Source: Paenibacillus sp.
GTDB taxonomy: Bacteria > Bacillota > Bacilli > Paenibacillales > Paenibacillaceae
Assembly: GCA_029256665.1 (NCBI GenBank)
Contig: JAQSXN010000055.1
Location: forward strand, 1 to 11,792
DNA: 11,792 nucleotides
Direction of reading: 5' to 3'
A model generated the notes under the pieces. It saw only the letters and a program-made list of their open reading frames with translations. It made no database searches and was not told where the DNA came from. Within the stretch, counting starts at the first letter, position 1; each line of letters starts with the position of its first letter. Positions 1 through 6,703 of the stretch are shown piece by piece. A program made the position numbers and the translations under genes.

Positions 1-281
1 GCTTCGAGCAATTGCGGAGCGAGCTTGGACGCCACGCCCGCCGGCGTTGCCAGAAACACCACATCCGCCTTCGCTTTGATTGCCGCTGGATCGACGTCGT
101 CGAGCAGCTCCTCGCGGATGTTCGTCAGATGCGGATAACCTTCCGCAATTGGCGTACCCGCGCTGGACGACGAGATCACCGAGGTTACCTCCGCCAGCGG
201 ATGGGACGCGAGAAGCCGTATCAATTCAACGCCGCCGTAGCCCGTCGAACCTACGATAGCGATTCCTATCTTTTTGTCCAT
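1..281 (-). CDS. argC: N-acetyl-gamma-glutamyl-phosphate reductase, N-terminal part (runs off window)
   Basis: ArgC makes N-acetyl-glutamate semialdehyde from N-acetyl-glutamyl phosphate using NADPH, the third step of arginine biosynthesis in the cytoplasm. About 93 residues are visible. They begin MDKKIGIAIVGSTGYGGVEL, with the family's NADP-binding glycine motif GSTGYGG at residues 11-17, followed by the typical L(I)RLLASHP stretch and, near residue 76, the Rossmann-fold strand ending VVFLATPAG. The ATG at 281 is preceded by AGGAGAGGG at good spacing, and the glycine motif lies at the usual distance from it. The C-terminal two thirds, including the catalytic cysteine, lie beyond position 1. 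argC commonly starts an arg operon in Bacillales, and the promoter at 466-500 fits a first gene. Identification is by family recognition and is strong. Confidence 0.95.
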   Translation of the reverse strand, partial: MDKKIGIAIVGSTGYGGVELIRLLASHPLAEVTSVISSSSAGTPIAEGYPHLTNIREELLDDVDPAAIKAKADVVFLATPAGVASKLAPQLLE

Positions 282-465
282 TCCAACCCTCTCCTTTGCC
301 TGTAATCTCTAGTCTGCTCTGCTATAATGATCCGTTAAGATCGGTTATGTAAGCCCCGATTCGCGGCATATATTTTCCGTCCTCGCCCCAGCTTCGTAAG
401 GCTTCCATTATCTACAACTTTCTATTTTACATCATTAAGGTTGCAATGAACATACAATCGAAGTC

Positions 466-500
466 TGTATTATTATACATTCGAACTAATATTAATACAA
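466..500 (-). promoter_or_regulatory. argC promoter with ARG-box-like operator over the -10
   Basis: Read on the minus strand, TTGTAT (500-495) is followed after exactly 17 bases by a perfect TATAAT (477-472). The -10 lies inside the 14-base inverted repeat TGTATAATAATACA (479-466), whose arms TGTAT/ATACA flank a 4-base centre. This resembles the AT-rich palindromic ARG boxes bound by ArgR/AhrC. Binding here would block RNA polymerase, as expected for arginine repression of argC. The predicted start near 465 leaves a leader of about 184 bases before argC. That leader has no T-box consensus and no convincing stable hairpin. The promoter call is strong; the ArgR assignment is an inference. Confidence 0.75.
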
Positions 501-524
501 TATGAAATGCGTCCATATCCGCAC

Positions 525-566
525 AAAAAAAGCTCTCCGTCCGATTATATTCGGATTGGAAAGCTT
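525..566 (-). terminator. intrinsic terminator of yitT
   Basis: On the minus strand an imperfect hairpin pairs AAGCT.TCC.TCCGA with TCGGA.GGA.AGCTT around a loop of about 6 bases, and runs straight into a tract of seven T. It lies about 50 bases past the yitT stop and just before the argC promoter, so it separates the two transcription units. Confidence 0.85.
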
Positions 567-615
567 CCCGCGACAACGCTCCCCGCGCTTCGTTTATGAT
601 TTTGATGCCCGCCGA

Positions 616-1509
616 CTACGTCTCCAGCTTAAACCCTTGCCCCAGCACCTCGGCCGTATTGCTAATAATGACGAACGCGCCTGGATCGATCTCGCGCACG
701 AGTTGCTTAAGCTTCGACACTTCATTTTGCGCCGCCACTACCATCAACACCGTCCTGCCTTGACCCGTAAAGCCGCCATGCCCGTCCAAGCGCGTCAACC
801 CGCGATCCAGATCATGGAGAATTGCCGTTGCCACCTCTTCCGTCCGCTCGCTAATAATAAAAGCGACCTTGGACAGCTGCAAGCCGTTCTGCACGAAGTC
901 GATCGTTTTGCTGGTGACGAACAGACCAATCAGCGCGTACAGCGATACCTCCGGCGAAAAAATAATGCCCGCCGCGATAATAACGCAGCCGTCAAAACAT
1001 ACGATCGCCAAACTGTACGGCATCCCCGTAAACCTATGCAGGATCTGCGCCGCCAGATCCAGTCCCCCGGTCGATCCGCCGCCGCGAAAAACCAAGCCCA
1101 AACCCAGGCCTACCCCGATCCCGCCATAAATCGCCGCCAGAATCGGATTGTCCGTCGGCGGCGGCATATGGGCGGTCAGCAGCACGAATAACGGCAGCAC
1201 GACCGTGCCTAGCAGCGTTTTGGCCCCGAATTTGCGACCGATCAGCAGAACTCCCGCAACGAACAACGGAATGTTGATCGCCCATTGCGTGTACGCCGGC
1301 ATGAAACCGGTCAACTCCTGCACCAGAATCGATATGCCCGAAACGCCGCCCGAAGCGATGCCGTTAGGCACCATGAACAAGTTAAAGCTCATCGCCACGA
1401 TCAACGAACCTAATAATAATTGCGCCACGTTCCAAATCGCATAGAGCCGCGGATTGCGACGCTTTAGCCCATCGCCGCGTCTCTTCTTTCCAACTTCCAC
1501 TCGGTTCAT
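616..1509 (-). CDS. YitT family membrane protein (DUF2179 C-terminal domain)
   Basis: A 297-residue inner-membrane protein of the YitT family, whose function is not established. After a basic N-terminus (residues 9-21) come about five hydrophobic segments (near 25-48, 75-92, 97-113, 122-141 and 165-184), consistent with the YitT membrane domain. The conserved signature FRGGGSTGGLDLAAQIL is at 141-157. The last 90 or so residues form the soluble DUF2179 domain, including NTAEVLGQGF near 284. The frame stays open to an ATG at 1542 (308 residues), but that codon sits in the loop of the strong hairpin that ends prfB, so I prefer the ATG at 1509. Its upstream GGGGG abuts the start codon and is a poor ribosome site, so the exact start is uncertain. 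The family call is secure. It is probably expressed by readthrough or from a promoter I cannot see. Confidence 0.88.
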   Translation of the reverse strand: MNRVEVGKKRRGDGLKRRNPRLYAIWNVAQLLLGSLIVAMSFNLFMVPNGIASGGVSGISILVQELTGFMPAYTQWAINIPLFVAGVLLIGRKFGAKTLLGTVVLPLFVLLTAHMPPPTDNPILAAIYGGIGVGLGLGLVFRGGGSTGGLDLAAQILHRFTGMPYSLAIVCFDGCVIIAAGIIFSPEVSLYALIGLFVTSKTIDFVQNGLQLSKVAFIISERTEEVATAILHDLDRGLTRLDGHGGFTGQGRTVLMVVAAQNEVSKLKQLVREIDPGAFVIISNTAEVLGQGFKLET

Positions 1510-1523
1510 GCCCCCATTACCAA

Positions 1524-1567
1524 AAGAAGAGTCCCGCACCATAATATACAGTGTCGGAACTCTTCTT
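1524..1567 (-). terminator. intrinsic terminator after prfB, possibly bidirectional
   Basis: AAGAAGAGTCCCGCAC (1524-1539) pairs with GTGTCGGAACTCTTCTT (1551-1567), giving about 15 base pairs with one bulged T and one mismatch around an 11-base loop. On the minus strand the 3' arm ends in TCTTCTTTT, a U-rich tail; the plus-strand reading is also T-rich (CTTCTTCTTTG). It lies about 50 bases past the prfB stop and so probably ends the secA-prfB transcript. It also covers the most upstream possible yitT start at 1542. Confidence 0.7.
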
Positions 1568-1617
1568 CTTTGTTATTCTGCACATTTCTGGCAGAAGTCC
1601 ATCCGGTCGATCTGCGC

Positions 1618-2731
1618 CTACTCTTGCCCTTGCCGGATCTGACTCCGCAGGTAGCCGTCGATGAACGCGTCCAGATCTCCGTCCATGACCGCGCCGACAT
1701 TGCCCGTCTCCACCGACGTGCGGTGATCCTTAACCATGCTATACGGATGGAACACGTAGGACCGTATCTGGCTGCCCCATGCGATATCCGACTGTACGCC
1801 GCGAATTTCAGCCAAAGCCTTCATCTGCTCCTCGATCTTCCGTTCGTAGAGCTTCGACTTCAGCATCTTCATCGCCCGATCCCGGTTGGCGATCTGGGAG
1901 CGCTCCTGCTGACAGGCTACGACGATGCCCGTTGGCATGTGCGTAATCCGGATGGCCGACTCCGTCTTGTTGACATGCTGACCTCCCGCGCCGCTGGCGC
2001 GGTACGTGTCGACCTTCAAATCCTCGGAGCGGATTTCGATCTCGATCGTATCGTCGATCTCGGGCATGACGTCCAAGGAACAGAACGACGTATGGCGACG
2101 GCCGGCCGAGTCGAACGGAGAGATCCGCACGAGCCGGTGAACGCCTTTTTCCGCTTTAAGATAGCCGTAAGCATTGTACCCTTTGATGAGCAAGGATACG
2201 CTCTTGATGCCAGCCTCGTCGCCGTCCTGGTAGTCCAGCACCTCGACCTTGAAACCGCGTTTCTCCGCCCATCTCGTGTACATGCGGTACAGCATGAGCC
2301 CCCAGTCCTGCGACTCCGTGCCGCCGGCGCCGGGATGCAGCTCGATGATCGCATTCAGCTTGTCGTAAGGCTGGTTTAGCAGCAGTTGCAGCTCGAAGTC
2401 GCCCACTTTGGCAAGCAGCGCATCCACGCCTTGCGCCAGCTCGGCCTCCAAGGATTCATCGCCCTCTTCTTCCGCCAGCTCCAGCATCATCTGCAGTTCT
2501 TCCTGATCATTGTTCAAACGATCGTATTGCTCCACGACCGACTTCACCGCGTTCATCTCGGAGATGACGCCTTGCGCGCGCTCGTTGTCATCCCAGAAGT
2601 CGGGCATCGACATCTTCTCTTCGAAGTTCGCGATGATCTCCTGCTTAAGATCTAAGTCAAAGAGACCCCCTGAGCTCTTGGAGTCGCTTCGCCATCTCGC
2701 GCAAATCTTGCTTGATCCTAATATCCAACAT
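1618..2731 (-). CDS. prfB: Peptide chain release factor 2, with programmed +1 frameshift
   Basis: RF2 recognises UGA and UAA stop codons on the ribosome and triggers peptide release. The product is about 370 residues. The ATG at 2731 follows TTGAGGAGAATG and encodes 24 residues ending RGSL before an in-frame TGA at 2659-2657. The ribosome must skip one base (T2659) and continue from GAC at 2658 through DLDLKQEI to the TAG at 1618. The coding sequence is therefore join(2731..2660, 2658..1618). The stop-codon-reading tripeptide SPF is at residues 204-206 and the catalytic GGQ at 249-251, at almost the same positions as in E. coli RF2. The frame also stays open upstream of the shift to 2784, which would give a false N-terminus. 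It lies downstream of secA, as in B. subtilis, and no separate promoter is obvious. Confidence 0.97.
2657..2671 (-). promoter_or_regulatory. RF2 programmed frameshift site
   Basis: The minus strand reads AGG GGG TCT CTT TGA C. A Shine-Dalgarno-like AGGGGG (2671-2666) is followed after one codon by the slippery CTT (2662-2660), then TGA (2659-2657) and C. Spacing and order match the well-known prfB autoregulatory site. When RF2 is scarce the ribosome pauses at UGA, slips +1 on CUU and makes full-length RF2; when RF2 is abundant a 24-residue peptide is released. Confidence 0.97.
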
Positions 2732-2759
2732 GGCTCTACATTCTCCTCAACATATGGTA

Positions 2760-2926
2760 GTTCAAAAAGTCCGCTTTTGATCACGATGTTTTCCCTAGTA
2801 GCTTACTCGACATCGAATCTTGAATTCAGCCGGCACTTCCGGTACTCACGTAGCGCTGCTACGCTCCGTTCCTCAGTCCTCGGCTTCATCCAATCTTCTT
2901 GGTGCTGAAAACCGAACTTTTTGAAC
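2760..2926. repeat. 167-base intergenic element with imperfect terminal inverted repeats
   Basis: GTTCAAAAAGTCCGCTTTT at 2760-2778 is matched by the reverse complement of the other end (2908-2926), which reads GTTCAAAAAGTTCGGTTTT: 17 of 19 bases identical. Inside are a CGTAGC-GCT-GCTACG hairpin (2849-2863) and a CCGG-CACTT-CCGG hairpin (2830-2842). It fills most of the gap between secA and prfB and contains no convincing gene. The form suits a small non-autonomous mobile element or dispersed structured repeat, or alternatively a structured leader of the prfB message. I see no clear target-site duplication. Copy number elsewhere cannot be judged from this window. Confidence 0.6.
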
Positions 2927-2956
2927 CTTTTATTTCAATTGCAATCATCTGATTAC

Positions 2957-5464
2957 TTACTTTCCGTGGCACTGTTTATATTTTTTGCCGCTGCCGCACG
3001 GACACATGTCGTTGCGTCCGACGCGTTCTTCGCGTTTCGCGGGCCGTTTCTCCGCGTTTTCGCCGCCGCCGCTCGTAGAAGACGTTTGGCCCTTCACGAC
3101 CTCTTGACGCTCCAGGTTGCTCTCCACGCGAGCCTTCATGATGTATTTGGCGACTTCCTCTTGAATCGTCTCGATCATCGCCTTAAACATCTCGAAACCT
3201 TCGAACTGGTATTCGCGAAGCGGATCCGTACCGCCGTATGCGCGGAGATGGATGCCTTGTCTCAGCTGATCCATCGCGTCGATATGGTCCATCCACTTGC
3301 TGTCCACCGCGCGAAGCACGACGACCTTCTCGAATTCGCGCATCGTCTCGGCGCCGAGTTGTTCTTCCCTTTGGTCATAATACGCAATGACCTTGCCAAG
3401 GATGAATTCGGACATCTCCTCTTTTTCCTTGCCCCATAGCTCGTCCTTCGTGATAGAGTCTTCCTCCAGCAGGTTGGCTTGCACGTAGTCGACGATGGCT
3501 TGGAGATCCCACTCCTCCGGAATATCTTCGGAGCAATGGGCTTCCACGATCCGCTCGACGACCGGCTTGATCATATCCATCACTTCGCTGCGGATGTCCG
3601 ATGATTCCAGAATGTCGCGACGCTGCTTATAAATAACTTCGCGCTGCTGGTTCATGACGTCATCGTACTGCAAGACGACCTTCCGCGTGTCGAAGTTGCT
3701 GCCCTCTACGCGCTTCTGCGCGGACTCCACCGCTCTCGAAATCATGCGGCTCTCGATCGGCTGATCTTCCTCGAGGCCGAGACGGTCCATCATCACCATG
3801 ATATTTTCGGAGCCGAATCGGCGCATAAGCTCGTCTTCCAGCGACAAATAGAATTGCGACGAACCCGGGTCGCCTTGGCGTCCCGCACGGCCGCGCAGCT
3901 GGTTGTCGATCCGGCGGCTCTCATGACGCTCCGTACCGATAATATGAAGACCGCCAAGATCCGGCACCTTTTCGCCCAGCAAAATATCCGTACCGCGTCC
4001 CGCCATGTTCGTCGCGATCGTAACCGCGCCGAATTGCCCCGCGCGCGAAATGATCTCCGCCTCTTCCGCATGGAATTTCGCGTTCAGTACCTTGTGCTGG
4101 ATGCCGCGGCGCTTCAGCATCTCGGACAGCTTCTCCGAATTCTCGATGGAAATCGTGCCGACGAGCACCGGCTGGTTGTTCTTATGGCGCTCCACGATTT
4201 CTTCCACGACGGCCTTGAACTTGCCGTTCTCCGTCTTGTACACGACGTCCGGAATGTCCTTACGGATCATGGAACGGTTCGTCGGGATTTGAATGACGTC
4301 CAGACCGTAGATCCGGCGGAACTCTTCTTCCTCCGTTTTCGCCGTACCCGTCATGCCCGCCAGCTTGCGATACATCCGGAAGTAGTTCTGGAACGTAATC
4401 GTCGCCAGCGTCATGCTTTCATTCTGAACCTTGAGCTGCTCCTTCGCCTCGATCGCTTGATGCAATCCGTCGCTGTAGCGGCGGCCGGACATAAGACGTC
4501 CCGTAAATTCGTCGACGATAACGACTTCGTCCTCTTGCACGACGTAATCGACATCGCGTCTCATAATGACGTTCGCCTTGAGCGCTTGCTGGATATGATG
4601 GTTAATCAGGACGTTGGCATGATCGAACAAGTTCTCGATGTTGAATGCCTTCTCCGCTTTCTCCACGCCTTGCTCGTTCAGAATGACGCTGCGAAGCTTC
4701 ACGTCGATCGTGTAGTCCTCTTCCGCCTTCAGCTTGCCAACGAAACGATCGGCGGCGTGATACAGCTCCGTCGATTTAGCGGCTTGTCCGGAAATAATAA
4801 GCGGCGTCCGCGCTTCGTCGACCAGAATGGAGTCCACCTCGTCAATGATGGCGTAGTATAGCGGACGTTGAACCATCTGTTCCTTGTACAGCACCATGTT
4901 GTCGCGCAAGTAGTCGAAGCCGAACTCGTTGTTCGTTCCGTACGTAATATCGCAAGCGTACGCCTCTTGTTTCTCCGCATGAGACAAGCCGTGCAAGTTG
5001 CAACCGACCGTCATGCCGAGGAAATTATAGAGCTGGCCCATGATCTTGCTGTCGCGCTCGGCCAGATATCCGTTGACCGTTACGACATGCACGCCCTTGC
5101 CAAGCAGCGCGTTCAAATAAACCGGAAGGGTCGCGACCAGCGTCTTGCCTTCACCGGTTTTCATTTCGGATATTTTACCCTCGTGGAGTACCATACCGCC
5201 GAGCAACTGGACGTCAAAATGGCGCATGCCGAGCGTACGCTTCGATGCTTCCCGTACCGTGGCGAACGCCTCCGGCAGAATCGCCGTCAGCTCCTCGCCT
5301 TTCTCGATGCGTGCCTTAAACTCGTCCGTTTTGCCGCGCAATTGATCATCCGACAAGGCCGTAAATTTCGGCTCCATTGCATTAATTTCTTCTACCGTTC
5401 GCATAAGGCGCTTTACTTCGCGCTCGTTCGCGTCCCCGAATATTTTCTTCACCAGTCCGAGCAT
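2957..5464 (-). CDS. secA: Preprotein translocase ATPase SecA
   Basis: SecA is the motor that drives unfolded secretory proteins through the SecYEG channel. It shuttles between cytosol and membrane and hydrolyses ATP. The protein has 835 residues, close to the 841 of B. subtilis SecA. It shows Walker A MKTGEGKT at 101-108, the [11 protein letters not shown]alker B/DEAD-like motif at 208-218, the second helicase domain with the family signature around [15 protein letters not shown], and a C-terminal tail ending [15 protein letters not shown]. That tail is the zinc-binding site that also contacts SecB or ribosomes in other species. The ATG at 5464 is preceded by AAAGGGGAAAACC, a good ribosome site. 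It has its own promoter at 5502-5530 and no clear terminator before prfB, so secA and prfB are probably co-transcribed. Nothing in the sequence suggests damage. Confidence 0.99.
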   Translation of the reverse strand: MLGLVKKIFGDANEREVKRLMRTVEEINAMEPKFTALSDDQLRGKTDEFKARIEKGEELTAILPEAFATVREASKRTLGMRHFDVQLLGGMVLHEGKISEMKTGEGKTLVATLPVYLNALLGKGVHVVTVNGYLAERDSKIMGQLYNFLGMTVGCNLHGLSHAEKQEAYACDITYGTNNEFGFDYLRDNMVLYKEQMVQRPLYYAIIDEVDSILVDEARTPLIISGQAAKSTELYHAADRFVGKLKAEEDYTIDVKLRSVILNEQGVEKAEKAFNIENLFDHANVLINHHIQQALKANVIMRRDVDYVVQEDEVVIVDEFTGRLMSGRRYSDGLHQAIEAKEQLKVQNESMTLATITFQNYFRMYRKLAGMTGTAKTEEEEFRRIYGLDVIQIPTNRSMIRKDIPDVVYKTENGKFKAVVEEIVERHKNNQPVLVGTISIENSEKLSEMLKRRGIQHKVLNAKFHAEEAEIISRAGQFGAVTIATNMAGRGTDILLGEKVPDLGGLHIIGTERHESRRIDNQLRGRAGRQGDPGSSQFYLSLEDELMRRFGSENIMVMMDRLGLEEDQPIESRMISRAVESAQKRVEGSNFDTRKVVLQYDDVMNQQREVIYKQRRDILESSDIRSEVMDMIKPVVERIVEAHCSEDIPEEWDLQAIVDYVQANLLEEDSITKDELWGKEKEEMSEFILGKVIAYYDQREEQLGAETMREFEKVVVLRAVDSKWMDHIDAMDQLRQGIHLRAYGGTDPLREYQFEGFEMFKAMIETIQEEVAKYIMKARVESNLERQEVVKGQTSSTSGGGENAEKRPAKREERVGRNDMCPCGSGKKYKQCHGK

Positions 5465-5501
5465 GGTTTTCCCCTTTCGGTAGTAGGTCTATTTGTTTAA
5501 G

Positions 5502-5530
5502 ATTGTAACAGTTTGTAGACCCTGTCGCAA
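5502..5530 (-). promoter_or_regulatory. secA promoter (SigA, extended -10)
   Basis: On the minus strand TTGCGA (5530-5525) is separated by 17 bases from TACAAT (5507-5502), with TG one base before the -10 (TGtTACAAT). It lies between the hpf terminator and the secA ribosome site, leaving a leader of about 30 bases. Confidence 0.8.
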
Positions 5531-5550
5531 TGTGTTGACCGTCGGGCGCG

Positions 5551-5582
5551 AAAAAGCCCTGCTCCGATACGGAGACAGGGCT
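5551..5582 (-). terminator. intrinsic terminator of hpf
   Basis: On the minus strand AGCCCTG.CTCCG pairs with CGGAG.CAGGGCT around a 3-base loop with a single unpaired T, and is followed directly by five T. It is GC-rich and stable, and lies about 25 bases past the hpf stop. Confidence 0.93.
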
Positions 5583-5605
5583 CGCGGTATTTATGCCGTT
5601 ATGGA

Positions 5606-6151
5606 TCAGCCTTGCTCGATTAATCCGTATTTGCCGTCGCCGCGTCGATACACGACGTTCACTTCCTTGCTGTCCGCGTTGGCGAATACGAAGAAATTAT
5701 GTCCCACCATATTCATCTGCAGGATGGCTTCTTCTACATCCATCGGCTTCAGCGTATGGCGTTTCGTACGAACGAGCTCCAGATCATCTTCTTCCTCGAG
5801 CACGCCGACTGCGGAGCCTTCTTCACGGAACAGGGCTCTCACTCCGCTGCCCTGCCTGAATTTTCGATTCACTTTGGTTTTGTGCTTGCGAATTTGGCGT
5901 TCCAGCTTATCCACCACCATATCGATGGACGCATACATGTCTTCGCTCTTCACTTCCGCGCGAAGCATCACGCCAACTAACGGGATCGTCACCTCTACCG
6001 CGTGTTGTCCCTTCGTGACGGACAGAGTGACGTTGATTTCGGAGGCAATTGGTGATTCGAAATATCGTTCCAACCGGTTAAGCTTCTTCTCGACGTGAAT
6101 CCTCAAAGCTTCTGTAACCTGAAAGCGCTGACCTCGAATGTTGTAATTCAT
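5606..6151 (-). CDS. hpf: Long-form ribosome hibernation promoting factor
   Basis: Long HPF binds idle 70S ribosomes in stationary phase and dimerises them to 100S particles. The protein has 181 residues, the usual length of the long form. Its N-terminal S30AE domain (about 1-98: MNYNIRGQRF through the basic KHKTKVNRKF) binds the decoding centre of the 30S subunit. After a linker rich in acidic residues (about 108-128), the C-terminal domain (about 130-178) carries the conserved QMNMVGHNFFVFANAD and VVYRRGDGKYGLIE segments used for dimerisation. The ATG at 6151 has an excellent AAAGGAGGAATGCCCC ribosome site. It has its own promoter and terminator and lies just upstream of secA, as yvyD does in B. 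subtilis. In that species hpf is controlled by SigB and SigH; I see only a SigA-type promoter here. Confidence 0.97.
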   Translation of the reverse strand: MNYNIRGQRFQVTEALRIHVEKKLNRLERYFESPIASEINVTLSVTKGQHAVEVTIPLVGVMLRAEVKSEDMYASIDMVVDKLERQIRKHKTKVNRKFRQGSGVRALFREEGSAVGVLEEEDDLELVRTKRHTLKPMDVEEAILQMNMVGHNFFVFANADSKEVNVVYRRGDGKYGLIEQG

Positions 6152-6177
6152 GGGGCATTCCTCCTTTACATGCTCTC

Positions 6178-6206
6178 ATTATATCATATGCGGGAGCCTA
6201 GATCAA
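6178..6206 (-). promoter_or_regulatory. hpf promoter (SigA, extended -10)
   Basis: On the minus strand TTGATC (6206-6201), 17 bases, then TATAAT (6183-6178) with TG one base upstream (TGaTATAAT). The start would fall near 6171, about 20 bases before hpf. No GTTT/GGGTAT SigB pair was seen in the gap. Confidence 0.82.
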
Positions 6207-6278
6207 AAGAGTTTTTAGTTATTTTAGAATTTTCAGAATATTGTAATCGCAAACGATTCAAGCTTTCGGATGGCACAG

Positions 6279-6303
6279 AAAAAAGCTCCGGTCGCCCGGA
6301 GCC
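6279..6303 (-). terminator. intrinsic terminator of the cold-shock gene
   Basis: On the minus strand GCTCCGG pairs perfectly with CCGGAGC around a 4-base loop and is followed by a run of six T (plus-strand A at 6279-6284). It lies about 65 bases past the cold-shock stop codon. Confidence 0.93.
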
Positions 6304-6365
6304 TTTGATTGTGTTAGGCAGCGTCAATCGAACCATCTATACGGTGGCTAATGATAGCCGGATGA

Positions 6366-6563
6366 TTACAGTTTGACTACGTTTGCAGCTTGTGGACCGC
6401 GTGCGCCTTCTACGATGTCGAATTCAACCGCTTGGCCTTCTTCGAGAGTCTTGAAGCCTTCGGATTGGATCGCGGAGAAATGAACAAATACGTCGCCGCC
6501 TTGCTCAGTCTCGATAAATCCATAACCTTTTTCAGCGTTAAACCATTTTACTTTACCTTGCAT
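6366..6563 (-). CDS. Cold-shock protein (CspA/CspB family)
   Basis: A 65-residue single cold-shock domain, the standard size for Bacillales Csp proteins, which bind single-stranded RNA and DNA and prevent mRNA secondary structure. It begins [18 protein letters not shown]. The RNP1 motif KGYGFIE is at 12-18 and RNP2 VFVHF at 25-29, with the aromatic residues W7, F8, F16, F26, H28 and F29 that stack on bases. The frame extends two codons upstream to a TTG at 6569, but the ATG at 6563 is preferred because it gives the canonical family N-terminus and lies about 11 bases after AAGGGA. Its own promoter and terminator make it monocistronic. Which paralogue name (cspA, B, C or D) applies cannot be told from sequence. 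Confidence 0.96.
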   Translation of the reverse strand: MQGKVKWFNAEKGYGFIETEQGGDVFVHFSAIQSEGFKTLEEGQAVEFDIVEGARGPQAANVVKL

Positions 6564-6625
6564 GTGCAAACATTCCCTTCATCTTCAAGTACTGTGAGGC
6601 ATCGTTTGGTCTGGCCCACAAACTG

Positions 6626-6655
6626 ACTATACCACCGAAAACATGGAATTGTCAA
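6626..6655 (-). promoter_or_regulatory. cold-shock gene promoter (SigA, extended -10)
   Basis: On the minus strand a perfect TTGACA (6655-6650), an 18-base spacer, then TATAGT (6631-6626) preceded by TG plus one base. The predicted leader of about 55 bases is shorter than the long cold-responsive leader of E. coli cspA. Confidence 0.85.
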
Positions 6656-6703
6656 ACAATTTGTTGAAAACGGATACATGCGCTGTGCATCTCAAACAAC
6701 CGC

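Noticed and set aside
323..328. TATAAT on the plus strand in the argC leader
   Set aside because: No -35 at suitable spacing and no plus-strand gene downstream to be driven by it.
282..465. T-box or other known riboswitch ahead of argC
   Set aside because: No AGGGTGGNACCGCG-like sequence, no terminator hairpin before argC and no recognisable aptamer were found.
2732..2784. Upstream extension of the prfB frame to 2784
   Set aside because: It lies within the inverted-repeat element and secA-prfB gap, matches no RF2 N-terminus, and is made unnecessary by the programmed frameshift from the ATG at 2731.
3854..4861. A 335-codon open frame on the plus strand opposite secA, and similar long plus-strand frames opposite prfB and secA (1570-2379, 4868-5500)
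   Set aside because: They lie wholly antisense to clearly conserved genes, have no recognisable domains and show the composition expected from codon shadowing in GC-moderate DNA.
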